From: Sphingobacterium sp. xlx-96
Lineage (GTDB): Bacteria; Bacteroidota; Bacteroidia; Sphingobacteriales; Sphingobacteriaceae
Direction of reading: 5' to 3'
Assembly: GCF_011007365.1 (NCBI RefSeq)
Contig: NZ_WFKM01000011.1
Location: forward strand, 124,001-188,000
Length of the DNA stretch: 64,000 nucleotides
Shown piece by piece: positions 53,502 through 61,224 of the stretch (its first letter is position 1; each line of letters starts with the position of its first letter). The notes beneath the pieces are model-generated. The model saw nothing but the letters and a program-made list of their open reading frames with translations, was not told the origin of the DNA and searched no databases. The position numbers and the translations under genes are program-made.

Positions 53502-54652
53502 TTTACAGTGACCTTAATAATTACGGGATTGTCAGTTGCTTTTATAGAAAGATCATTTTTGATTCCTTTCTGGTTAATATATTCCTTGGGAGGCATTGTC
53601 AGATAGAGATCTTTTTCCTGAACATAGAGAAAATTGTAATCTTTAAATGCAGACCCAATTGCATTGGAGAACAGATTTAACTGGTGAGATGACGTGTCGG
53701 GAACTAGATTATTCAAACAGTAGAATATATTAGTTTTACCATTCCATACAAACGAGTTATAACCATTCAATTCCGAATGCGTCCTTAATCTGAAAAACAA
53801 CAGATCGCCTATGGCATAGACATCAGATATTGCATAGATACCGTCAGGTCGGTTCCTTATCAATGCTGTGACAGGACGAAAGTCATTACTATATTTACCA
53901 AAAAACAAGGTATTAGCTAATGGAAATACAAAACTCATCAGACTATCACGCTTACCATCTTTCAGTTCGTAGATCGTATAGTCTAGACTCTGCGTATACA
54001 ATAATTTATCTGATAGATATATATCGCTACTTACATAATACTTATCTCCTTGAAAGGAATCAATAGGGGTATAGATTTTTTCCTCCTTTTCATCTTTGGT
54101 AATGTTTAATCTTTGAAATTTTCTTTGAGCTATATTGATGAATTTATCTGCTGTATATTTATATCTACCGACCGAATACCCCTGTACATTTATATTCCGA
54201 GATGTTATTTTTTTGAAATCTCCGTTCAAAGAAAAAGTTGCCTGCCGGGTTAAACTATTATATATTATAGTGAGATTGTTCTTTTCTTTATCAATGAAAA
54301 AATCGATAATTATAGGTTTTTTTAATTTAGGATCTATAATAAGACTATTTGTGATCCGACTAATAAATCTACCGCTCAGATCAAATAGCAGAATTGATCT
54401 TGTATCGGGATCTTGAATATAGTACGTATTATTGTAGACAACCAGTTTGCCGATATAACCAAATATACTTTTCGCATTAGTTTCCAATGGTATGATATCC
54501 GCAGATTGAAACAAATCAGAAAAATTTCCTCCTTTACTTTCTGAGGGGGCAAATTGGATTTGCGCTACGCTATTAAACGTATAAAATAGCGAATTCATAA
54601 TAATAACTAATATAATTAAGATTAATTTAGCACTGAATTCATTTTTTCCCAT
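53498..54652 (-). CDS. 6-bladed beta-propeller protein
   Basis: ATG 54652 (MGKNEFSAKLILIILVIIMN) gives the better export signal; the in-frame upstream ATG 54709 lies inside the preceding fragment. The mature part is of the 6-bladed-propeller type of Bacteroidota: 'SADIIPLETNAKSIFGYIGK', 'YIQDPDTRSILLFDLSGRFI', and closing blades with 'GIYAISDVYAIGDLLFFRLR'. Such proteins are commonly next to TonB-receptor-like genes; the 4-nt overlap with the next gene supports one operon. Its substrate or partner is unknown. The start overlaps the end of the membrane fragment by ~30 nt. Confidence 0.82.
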   Translation of the reverse strand: MGKNEFSAKLILIILVIIMNSLFYTFNSVAQIQFAPSESKGGNFSDLFQSADIIPLETNAKSIFGYIGKLVVYNNTYYIQDPDTRSILLFDLSGRFISRITNSLIIDPKLKKPIIIDFFIDKEKNNLTIIYNSLTRQATFSLNGDFKKITSRNINVQGYSVGRYKYTADKFINIAQRKFQRLNITKDEKEEKIYTPIDSFQGDKYYVSSDIYLSDKLLYTQSLDYTIYELKDGKRDSLMSFVFPLANTLFFGKYSNDFRPVTALIRNRPDGIYAISDVYAIGDLLFFRLRTHSELNGYNSFVWNGKTNIFYCLNNLVPDTSSHQLNLFSNAIGSAFKDYNFLYVQEKDLYLTMPPKEYINQKGIKNDLSIKATDNPVIIKVTVK

Positions 54653-54957
54653 TGAGCTATAAGTTGTTGATTGTAGTATAAAAAATAAAGTACTATAAAT
54701 AAAAAACAAGTGATCCCAATCCCTTTTTTAAGGTATGTTCTAAGCGAAATAATAATTAATGCTAACAAAAAAATTAAGGGGAGATACATGTAACGATCTG
54801 CAACTAGAGTCGCCCGTCCTAAAGGAATAACTTGCAAAGCAATACCAATTTGGCTAATAAAGCAAAACAATAAAAAAAGATATAGATTCAAATTTTTAGA
54901 TTTAGTTATTGAGTTCCCAATAAAAGTAATTATAGCAACAAAATCACTCATAATCAC
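54622..54957 (-). pseudogene. C-terminal fragment of a polytopic membrane protein
   Basis: The 111-residue frame has three TM helices and the motif 'LGRATLVADRYMYLPLIFLL'. This resembles the DRYxYLP motif in the C-terminal part of TMTC/PMT-like multi-spanning glycosyltransferases (usually >400 residues). The N-terminal part is absent, so it is probably a truncated gene at the upstream end of the 4.46-kb block. It could alternatively be a small intact membrane protein. Confidence 0.5.
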
Positions 54958-55253
54958 TCCTTGTATTTAACTTTATTATATATTTCATAGTATGGATTTT
55001 AATTTTCCTGTAAAGATATATTGTTGATATTATGAGGTTATTAATTAGTTAACAAATTTTATTTAAGTTTTAAATAAATAAAGCTTGTTAAATTGATTTA
55101 TTTATTTTTACAGCAGAATGCTGCTTCCTATAACGTAGATAATTAAGATTATCGATGCTTTGATTTAGATTTTACAAGGTACTTGGGCGTCCGAAAAGTA
55201 TAATCTGGAAATTGATTACAAATCGTCTCTGTACTTTTGTACAACCGGATCGC
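54958..55253. other. A+T-rich spacer upstream of the receptor/propeller block
   Basis: About 300 nt of very A+T-rich DNA with no gene-like frame. Its left part should hold the promoter of the propeller/receptor operon, but I cannot place it. It ends at the right-hand 18-bp repeat. Confidence 0.4.
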
Positions 55254-55271
55254 GGTCAATAGGAGAGACCT
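55254..55271. repeat. 18-bp direct repeat, right copy
   Basis: The same sequence as 50776-50793. It overlaps the first base of the stop codon of the small DUF4177-like gene, so that gene is left intact while ORF6N copy B at the other end is cut. Confidence 0.9.
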
Positions 55272-55498
55272 CATAGCCTTGAAAATTCCACCATCTGTCT
55301 TGCTGTCGTATATCTAGGTTTATTATTAAAACAACCATTCTCAGCATGTACATAAGTCGTCACGCTTTCTAGCCTCACATAGTTCCATCCTTCCGATGCC
55401 CCCTGATTGATCAATGTTTCTAATTGTTTTGCTACTTGATCCGATGTTCCTGTCCTTGGGTCTATCGATGCTACAAAAGGTACTACTTTGTATTCCAT
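55271..55498 (-). CDS. small DUF4177-like protein
   Basis: The 75-residue protein opens with 'MEYKVVPFVASIDPRTGTSD' and contains 'GASEGWNYVRLESVTTYV'. The pattern YKVVPF...GWxYVRLESV is that of the short DUF4177-like proteins with a single alpha/beta unit. It seems complete: the C-terminus 'TARQMVEFSRL' falls where the family's last strand is. The function of the family is unknown. Confidence 0.7.
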   Translation of the reverse strand: MEYKVVPFVASIDPRTGTSDQVAKQLETLINQGASEGWNYVRLESVTTYVHAENGCFNNKPRYTTARQMVEFSRL

Positions 55499-55674
55499 AA
55501 TATCAGTATTTGATTGGAAATACCCTTATAATCCACTATTGGATCACCGTCAAATGTATAGTTTAGCAATCTGCCGACCCACTTTATAAAGTCAACTTTA
55601 CATTTAGGGTCTGCATTATTAGCGGTTTCATAAAGCTTTATTCATTCAAGACGCTTTTTCTCCTCATTGTTCAT
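55483..55674 (-). pseudogene. short open frame with one nonsense codon
   Basis: ATG 55674 opens MNNEEKKRLE, stops at TGA 55642-55644 (a Trp codon one base away would fit), then continues 'IKLYETANNADPKCKVDFIK' and 'WVGRLLNYTFDGDPIVDYKG' to a stop inside the DUF4177-like gene. Overlap with that gene suggests an original two-gene unit. No family recognised. Confidence 0.4.
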
Positions 55675-55891
55675 TGTGTTGTTGATTATGTTAGAATATA
55701 TTAAAGCTAGCTATTCTACAATCATTTTTACAAAGCTATTGAAAGGAGCTGAATGAACCACAAGGTAAATTTTAAAGGGGTAAATCAGGATTAACACGAA
55801 TTGACTCCCAAGCAATTTAACAATACCACTTTAACAGTGGCATTGTTATGAGCAATATAGTGTGTTGAAAAAAGAACCTTTTTATTAATTT
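55675..55891. other. spacer with no gene seen
   Basis: A+T-rich spacer between the decayed frame and the exported protein gene. I see no RNA structure or coding signal that I can support. Confidence 0.4.
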
Positions 55892-56896
55892 TTAGATATC
55901 AGGGTCAATAATTTCTGCGCCAGGTGACAAGGTGAATTCTCTGCTATATGGTTCTCCACAAGTTGTAGTTGTTGTTATTTTTACCATTACTGTATTTGAT
56001 CCACCATTGTTCCATGAATTTACATTTAATACAGCCTTTTTGTACCCGTCATATGTAATCGCAACGCTATTTGTTGAACTAGAGACGGACCAACTGATGT
56101 CATTAAAGTCATTTCCAGAATCCACAAAATCAATCATGTAAGTTCCTTGAGCAGCAAAAAGCTTCGGTTTCAATTTAATAGTTCCCAAGTGACTACTTGC
56201 TCCCAACTTAATAACTTTGGTCGTTACTTCTGGTCCATTACTCGCTTTCAATATTGCATATCCTTCTCCATTTCGAGTCACCTTCCATTGTCCATTCCCC
56301 AGATCCGTCAACGTAGCTATTCCTGTTGCATCTTCTAGAATAACTGTTTGTGCACCTGTAATAATGTATGTTTCTTCTGAGCAAATCTGGGATGGACCGG
56401 TAATGGTTGGAGTTGGAGCAGGAGGGATGTATCTTTCCGTTTCATACATTTGCGTTGAGTACTTCCATGGTGTCCAATCTGTGTATCCCGGTAAGTCTGT
56501 TTTATATCTGTATTTGAATTTTAAAGTTCCCTCTTTATCATTGGACTTAAGGGTAAATGTTCTTTCAAGGATTCCTGTGGATTCATTGTTGAATTGATTG
56601 AAATTGCTTTTGGTTAGAGAGATCATACCAGAAGCCAGATACTCGTTCGAACCACCATATCTTGCAAATACCGCGTATGCCTCTACTTGCAAAGGTCTTC
56701 CGGCCATAGAAGAAGGGTTGATTTCGATCGCAAATCCAAAATTGTAAGTGGTATCGTTTTGCGGATTATAGTAATATATCTTGCCATTTTTCATCGCGGA
56801 TGGATGAATTTGGAATGTCTTAACGAAAACATGCGTATCCTGTGCGTTTAGTGCACTAAATATTAAGATGCTAAATAATGTAAGTAATATTCTCAT
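55892..56896 (-). CDS. exported multi-domain protein with Ig-like modules
   Basis: The 334-residue protein has a signal peptide (MRILLTLFSILIFSALNA, then Q). The first ~150 residues are a beta-rich domain ('AFARYGG', 'SGMISLTKSNFNQFNNES'). A PKD/Ig-like module begins near 'PTPTITGPSQICSEETYIIT', and a last module holds 'KITTTTTCGEPYSREFTLSP'. 'ITGPSQICSEETY' is common in secreted Bacteroidota surface proteins. No sorting (T9SS) signal is visible. It lies 12 nt downstream of a small lipoprotein gene, probably co-transcribed. Function unknown; probably surface or periplasmic. Confidence 0.72.
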   Translation of the reverse strand: MRILLTLFSILIFSALNAQDTHVFVKTFQIHPSAMKNGKIYYYNPQNDTTYNFGFAIEINPSSMAGRPLQVEAYAVFARYGGSNEYLASGMISLTKSNFNQFNNESTGILERTFTLKSNDKEGTLKFKYRYKTDLPGYTDWTPWKYSTQMYETERYIPPAPTPTITGPSQICSEETYIITGAQTVILEDATGIATLTDLGNGQWKVTRNGEGYAILKASNGPEVTTKVIKLGASSHLGTIKLKPKLFAAQGTYMIDFVDSGNDFNDISWSVSSSTNSVAITYDGYKKAVLNVNSWNNGGSNTVMVKITTTTTCGEPYSREFTLSPGAEIIDPDI

Positions 56897-56908
56897 AATA
56901 GTAATTTA

Positions 56909-57166
56909 TTAATCCACCAATCTGTATATGCTCCAGGTTGCAGCTGGATAGTATGAAACTATGAAAACCTTCTCAGATGGTATATAAATCAAAGAATCTA
57001 AAGGAACATTTAGATTTTTAGCCATTTCTCCTTTTAAGAAACTGAAGGAGTAGATTTTACCGTTCAGCTCAATTTCATCAGATTTATCTTCAGATTTTGC
57101 TTCTTCCTTCTTACACGCACTCAGGCCTAGTCCCAGTGCAATACATGCATACATTAGTTTTCTCAT
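56909..57166 (-). CDS. small lipoprotein
   Basis: The 85-residue protein has a clear lipobox (MRKLMYACIALGLGLSAC) followed by a charged linker (KKEEAKSEDKSDE). The rest is a ~55-residue domain ('GKIYSFSFLKGEMAKNLNVP', 'AATWSIYRLVD'). No family recognised. It is 12 nt upstream of the exported Ig-like protein gene and transcribed first, so the two probably work together at the cell envelope. Confidence 0.72.
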   Translation of the reverse strand: MRKLMYACIALGLGLSACKKEEAKSEDKSDEIELNGKIYSFSFLKGEMAKNLNVPLDSLIYIPSEKVFIVSYYPAATWSIYRLVD

Positions 57167-57297
57167 AATTGTTTGTTTTTATTGTATTTTAGTGATTTTT
57201 ATAATCACTAAGTTACGTGTTAAATGTTGTGGGTTTTACGGGTTTCCGTATTTTAAGATCACTTGGATAAAGTCGTTTCTATTTGTTTCTTATATGA

Positions 57298-57507
57298 GTG
57301 GGAGAAATTTCAGAGAATGCCGAAAGTATCTTCACCAATGCCGCTTTAGAGAAGATTACAGGCATCAATCAGCGTCAGCTGCAACATTACTCATCAGGAT
57401 TGAAAAAGCCCCGTCAGCCCCAGCTTAAGAAGATGGAAGAGAGGCATCATCATCTGACAGCAGAGCTAAAGGCTTTGGAGTTGATATTAATCCAAATAAT
57501 ACGTTAG
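57298..57507 (+). pseudogene. C-terminal fragment of a HicB-family antitoxin
   Basis: 'IFTNAALEKITGINQRQLQH' followed by 'YSSGLKKPRQPQLKKMEE' is the HTH-bearing C-terminus of a HicB-family antitoxin. The N-terminal HicB fold is missing and no HicA lies upstream. The sequence from 57385 onward matches the fragment at 50139 at ~85%. The end 'LELILIQIIR' differs from the usual VELV ending. It could still be made as a short DNA-binding protein, but more likely it is a remnant. Confidence 0.72.
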
Positions 57508-57619
57508 ACATCTTTAACTAAACAACCCCTCAAAGAAGCGCCGAAGAGATGCAGCCCCGTGTTGCATAGCAACGGTAAATTATGTAAGTTTAGCGTTTGA
57601 AAACAACGGACTAATCATT

Positions 57620-58492
57620 ATGAATAAAGTTTCCATTCGTTTTTTTGATGACCGTGAGGTACGTGCTATTTGGGACGATCAGCAAAGTAAATGGTGGTTT
57701 TCGGTATTGGATATCGTAGCGGTATTGACCGATCAGGATGACTACAGCAAAACCCGAAATTATTGGAAATACCTCAAAGCGAAGTTAAAGAAAGAGAACA
57801 ATCAGTTGGTTAGTGCCACTACCCAACTGAAGTTATTAGCGGCAGATGGCAAACTTTATAAATCAGATGTATTAGACTATGATGGTATTATAGCATTGGG
57901 TAAGACCTTTCCCGCAGTCAAGGCAAACCGATTTATAGAGTGGTTCACCTACAGTGACGAGTCCATCGATGGCAAAAGTAAAAATAAAGCTTATGCTTTA
58001 TTCGAAAGCTCCTTTATCGATAGTATAGAAATCGGCACTACCAAAGGTTTACAGCAGGTACACGCCTATTTGTTTGGCGGTCTATATGATTTTGCAGGAC
58101 AGATACGTACCAAGAATATTGCTAAAGGTGGATTTCAGTTTGCAATGGCACAGTTTCTATCAGGCACCTTAAAAAGTATAGATGACATGGCAGAGAATAC
58201 ATTCGATCAAATCGTGGACAAGTACGTAGAAATGAACATTGCTCACCCATTTATGGAAGGCAACGGACGAAGTACCCGCATATGGTTAGACCTTATGTTC
58301 AAGCGAGAATTGAAAAAATGTGTAGATTGGAGTAAGATCGCTAAAAATGATTATCATCATGCGATGGTAAGGAGCGTAACAGACAGTCGACCATTAAAAG
58401 TAGCTTTGCAGAGTGCGCTTACAGACGATATTTACAGCCGAGAGATGTTTATGAAGGGAATTGACTATTCCTATTATTATGAAGAGAATTAA
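57620..58492 (+). CDS. Bro-N/RhuM-like N-terminal domain fused to a Fic domain
   Basis: The 290-residue protein has an N-terminal Bro-N-like domain (about 1-110: 'SIRFFDDREVRAIWDDQQSK', 'WWFSVLDIVAVLTDQDDYSK'). A Fic domain follows with the complete motif HPFMEGNGR (about residues 209-217). Fic domains transfer AMP or related groups from nucleotides to protein Ser/Thr/Tyr; His is the base. The C-terminus 'GIDYSYYYEEN' keeps S-xxx-E of the class III inhibitory motif but has Glu where most relatives have Gly (SYYYEGY). That might change self-inhibition. The protein looks intact. Upstream lies the HicB fragment; no separate antitoxin is evident. Confidence 0.85.
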   Translation: MNKVSIRFFDDREVRAIWDDQQSKWWFSVLDIVAVLTDQDDYSKTRNYWKYLKAKLKKENNQLVSATTQLKLLAADGKLYKSDVLDYDGIIALGKTFPAVKANRFIEWFTYSDESIDGKSKNKAYALFESSFIDSIEIGTTKGLQQVHAYLFGGLYDFAGQIRTKNIAKGGFQFAMAQFLSGTLKSIDDMAENTFDQIVDKYVEMNIAHPFMEGNGRSTRIWLDLMFKRELKKCVDWSKIAKNDYHHAMVRSVTDSRPLKVALQSALTDDIYSREMFMKGIDYSYYYEEN

Positions 58493-58575
58493 TGATGTTA
58501 AGCTCTCTGAAGGGTTAACACAATTAATATTCTATCTATCAAGTGCTTTTGATTGTATTTCTGTCTCTAGAAGCT

Positions 58576-59031
58576 TTATTCTTTGCAATAAATATTACGT
58601 ATGGAATCAGCTAGTTCACCAAATTTTTCATTCCAGTTTTCTCCGTATTTATTTGAAAGATACATTTCTACCACCGCATTGTATCGATACATTCCAGGAG
58701 TTACAATTCCAATATCAGAGGTAGCAATTCCATAGCTTGTATATAAAGAATCAATGGCATTGTACTCTTCGTCGCAAGAATAATAATACTGGCCAGCTTG
58801 CAGCAGTTGGATTTTTCCATTCTGAAGATCATTTACAGCCTTAAAATAGTTAAAATCATTATATAAGCCGAAGCAAAAGATGAACATTTTAATCAGGTAG
58901 TAGCTAGAGAAAATAATGAATACTATTGAAGTTGATTCGAAATCGCTACCAATATTAGAAAATTCCAGGATTAGCATTATAATTAACAATACCAAAGCTA
59001 ATACCGGCAGTACTACTAATTTTCTCTTCAT
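58576..59031 (-). CDS. membrane protein with soluble C-terminus
   Basis: The 151-residue protein has two TM helices (about 5-25 and 36-56) and an ~80-residue C-terminal domain with 'YYYSCDEEYNAIDSLYTSYG' and 'YLSNKYGENWNEKFGELADS'. The last part resembles small FEKKY-type domains. It overlaps the upstream gene by 4 nt (ATGA), so both are one unit. The pair is immunity-like in size, and a Fic-domain gene converges on it; a functional link is speculative. Confidence 0.65.
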   Translation of the reverse strand: MKRKLVVLPVLALVLLIIMLILEFSNIGSDFESTSIVFIIFSSYYLIKMFIFCFGLYNDFNYFKAVNDLQNGKIQLLQAGQYYYSCDEEYNAIDSLYTSYGIATSDIGIVTPGMYRYNAVVEMYLSNKYGENWNEKFGELADSIRNIYCKE

Positions 59032-59285
59032 AAATTCTTCGATAAATTTTCATCTATAAGTTTACTTAATAGTTCGGTTGCATCAGATTTGGAGAAAAAT
59101 GAATCCTCAAAAGCGAAGAATATAGCAGCTGATAAAATAGCAAATACCAAAACTGAAGAAAGTATCACGCCAGCCACTTTGTGCCCTGTTTTCTTTAGGA
59201 TCCAATAGACACCAAATATTATTAGGCCTAGCAAAATGATAAAAGGCGCGAATAATACAAGGTGAAAAAAGAATGCATCTATCAT
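59028..59285 (-). CDS. small two-helix membrane protein
   Basis: The 85-residue protein has two hydrophobic helices (about 6-28 and 38-58) and a polar C-terminus (SKSDATELLSKLIDENLSK). Its stop overlaps the start of the next gene by 4 nt. No family recognised. It is probably an inner-membrane partner of that protein. Confidence 0.6.
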   Translation of the reverse strand: MIDAFFFHLVLFAPFIILLGLIIFGVYWILKKTGHKVAGVILSSVLVFAILSAAIFFAFEDSFFSKSDATELLSKLIDENLSKNL

Positions 59286-59350
59286 ATTTAATGTTAGTTC
59301 ACGTCTCTAATATACTTATTCTTTTACCGTTCATAAATAGGAGGGGCGAA

Positions 59351-59935
59351 CTATCCCTCTTTCCCCACCTTGTAACCGATTTTATCACGTTCAGGTAGGG
59401 GAGGCTTATCTAGTTTATTCTCTAGGCGGTCGATATATTCAAATACAAGGTCTATGTTTTTGCCCTGCGAATCCTGCTTCTTGGAGAGCTTTTCCATGGC
59501 GAGCCGCATATCCGCAAGCTCTAAATGTATCTGTGTAGTATCGTTCAAGAACTGCCTCATTTTGGTAAAGATCCGCATGATCTGGATGTTTATTTGAATA
59601 GCTTGTTTGCTTTTCAGAACAGATGATAGCATCGAGACACCTTGTTCAGTGAATACCATTGGGAAATATCTGCTTCCTCCACGGCCATTCTTTGAGGTCA
59701 CAATTTGTGACCTCAAAGAATTAAATTCAGATTCATCCAATTCAAACATGAAATCGGGAGGGAATCTTTCGATATTTCGTCGTACAGCTTGCTTAAAAAC
59801 TTTAGTTTCCACTCCATAGAGTTCCGCAAGGTCACTATCAAGCATGACCTTCTGCCCACGAAAGACGTATATCTTATTCATCAGTACCTCATTGGGCAGG
59901 CTCGTTTCCATTTTATTTTCAGCATGCTGTTCCAT
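59351..59935 (-). CDS. ORF6N-domain protein, copy C (intact)
   Basis: The 194-residue protein is the only complete ORF6N copy here. The ORF6N domain runs from 'IYVFRGQKVMLDSDLAELYG' through 'FKQAVRRNIERFPPDFMFEL', 'NSLRSQIVTSKNGRGGSRYF' and 'FTEQGVSMLSSVLKSKQAIQ'. A C-terminal coiled coil follows ('MRLAMEKLSKKQDSQGKNID') and a basic tail (KIGYKVGKEG). ORF6N is a phage-derived domain thought to bind DNA. A 35-bp palindrome lies in its coding region, which might serve as the protein's own operator. The 3' third is nearly identical to copy B. Confidence 0.88.
   Translation of the reverse strand: MEQHAENKMETSLPNEVLMNKIYVFRGQKVMLDSDLAELYGVETKVFKQAVRRNIERFPPDFMFELDESEFNSLRSQIVTSKNGRGGSRYFPMVFTEQGVSMLSSVLKSKQAIQINIQIMRIFTKMRQFLNDTTQIHLELADMRLAMEKLSKKQDSQGKNIDLVFEYIDRLENKLDKPPLPERDKIGYKVGKEG
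59687..59721. repeat. perfect 35-bp palindrome inside ORF6N copy C
   Basis: ATTCTTTGAGGTCACAA (59687-59703), T, and TTGTGACCTCAAAGAAT (59705-59721) are exact complements. It lies over the codons NSLRSQIVTSKN. The core CACAATTTGTG replaces GCCAATTTGGC of copy A: both arms changed together. Confidence 0.95.
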
Positions 59936-60027
59936 AATCTAGTTATTTGGTCATACCAAGATACTAATTAAAATTAATAAAACTAATAATATTAGTATTT
60001 GTTTGTGTGACAGCACATGGCCAGCAT

Positions 60028-60249
60028 CTAAAGCAACCGTTCCGCGATCTCCGACTCATCAACCACCACACCGCCTTTTAGGTACATCTTACGCTCGACA
60101 ACTTTACTCGCATCATATTTCCTATTTCGAAAGCTAGCGGTCGTTATATCAGGTTGGTAGATGGGGTGGTAGAGAGTCAACAGGAAATAATACCTAATAT
60201 AAACGCGAAGTCCGATATACATCTGGGCATATCGGACTTCGAAATTCAT
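60028..60249 (-). other. low-confidence open frame (possible gene fragment)
   Basis: The 73-codon frame begins inside the strong hairpin at 60206-60241, so its ATG is unlikely to be a start. The later part ('KYDASKVVERKMYLKGGVVV', 'DESEIAERLL') has a more protein-like composition and may be the C-terminus of a lost gene. No family recognised. Confidence 0.3.
60206..60241 (-). terminator. strong hairpin downstream of the 53-residue gene
   Basis: CGAAGTCCGATAT (60206-60218) pairs perfectly with ATATCGGACTTCG (60229-60241), with a 10-nt loop. It is ~50 nt after the stop of the small - strand gene at 60290 and would end its transcript. No marked T tract. Confidence 0.75.
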
Positions 60250-60289
60250 TACTCCTAAAGTGGTAGTATGAAAAATATAAATTAAACGC

Positions 60290-60451
60290 CTAGCGTTTTA
60301 AAAATTCTTTAGGTATAGGATGCTTTTTCAAAAATTCTATAGCCTCCTCATTTTTCTTTTTAAAGAATGTAGAATTACTATAAATTCTTTGACGCTCTAG
60401 TGCCGTCGTGTCATCTATATCCTTATTGCTTTTATTTTTATCTGTGTTCAT
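60290..60451 (-). CDS. 53-residue protein downstream of the DUF6934 gene
   Basis: The frame opens MNTDKNKSNKDIDDTTALER and contains 'FFKKKNEEAIEFLKKHPIPK' to the end EFLKR. It is charged and helical. It begins 24 nt after the stop of the DUF6934-type gene on the same strand and is followed by a strong hairpin, so it looks like the second gene of a real two-gene unit. I recall similarly short partners beside DUF6934 genes, which is recollection rather than evidence. Function unknown; toxin-antitoxin-like by size. Confidence 0.6.
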   Translation of the reverse strand: MNTDKNKSNKDIDDTTALERQRIYSNSTFFKKKNEEAIEFLKKHPIPKEFLKR

Positions 60452-60475
60452 AGTTTTAAAGCTATTGATTCAAAG

Positions 60476-60784
60476 TTAGTTATTATTTTTTGAATATAAA
60501 AAAGCATCATAATTCTTACCCTTTCGAAACGACTCCCAATTATCATCATAATAAGCCTTGACTTCAAATAAAGCTTGTATTTCGTTCCAAAATTCAGAAA
60601 TTCCCATTTGATAAAGTCTAGTGCGCGAAGGGGTACTTCCCTTAGCCATGACGATAGCTTGCGGATTTTGTTCGGTAAAGTCCAATACAGCTCTGGCGAC
60701 AGTGGAAAGTACTTTCTTAGTATCAAGATTATTAGTAATAGTCACATCACTAATCTCTTTTGTTATACTATCGTAATCGCCGAG
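60476..60784 (-). pseudogene. DUF6934-type gene truncated at its 5' end
   Basis: The C-terminal ~100 residues are intact: 'GDYDSITKEISDVTITNNLD', then 'AVLDFTEQNPQAIVMAKGST' and 'YYDDNWESFRKGKNYDAFLY'. These match the DUF6934 pattern, which is usually ~150 residues. Upstream of about 60784 the sequence changes to that of the unrelated fragment at 60763-61224, so the N-terminal third has been lost. The 208-bp twin at 41.6 kb carries a one-base deletion. ATG/ATT starts within (60745) could still allow a short product. Confidence 0.75.
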
Positions 60785-61224
60785 GCAGGCAATGAGGATT
60801 CCGTCCTCTGGCGGGGCACATCGTACAGCGTACCAGCCATGCTGCTGAAATGTCGGGTAATATCCATGAATACCTCCAGGTCCGCTATCGAGAACAGCAG
60901 CATCTCCGTGTAGAACAGATGCTTTGCCTTTTCCGCATCATCATGCCACAGCCGTACACTTATCTCCTTGATCAGGCTATTTATCTCCTTATACGCGCTA
61001 TCCCTGTCGATGTACAGCGATCTGTCCAGCCTGCTTATATAACTCTTCTTTTCCGTCAGCTTTTCCAGGCTTTCCGGATGATATCGATCCACATACTTCA
61101 GGCGTATCAGCGTATCCATGTTAAATGCCATCATCTTCGAGTTACGGCCATCCGGGATAGGGAAGAAGCGGTCACCGGCATCCTGCGACAGCAGTATCCA
61201 GTTGAGCGAGTAGGCCACCTGCAC
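60763..61224 (-). pseudogene. internal or C-terminal fragment of an unrecognised gene
   Basis: The frame 'SLNWILLSQDAGDRFFPIPD' to 'HFSSMAGTLYDVPRQRTESS' has good protein character ('GRNSKMMAFNMDTLIRLKYV'), but its N-terminus is cut at the IstA fragment (about 61222) and its last residues run into the DUF6934 fragment. The G+C content looks higher than its surroundings, which suggests foreign origin. No family recognised; possibly part of a mobile element's cargo or a conjugation gene. Confidence 0.45.

Noticed and set aside
55483..55674. N-terminus of an IS481-type transposase (RLExIKLYET resembles it)
   Set aside because: The match is ten residues only; the expected HTH (CRRxGISRPTLR) does not follow, and the frame continues as something else.
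60028..60249. A complete 73-residue gene
   Set aside because: Its start codon lies just beside and its first codons inside a perfect hairpin that best serves as the terminator of the upstream small gene.
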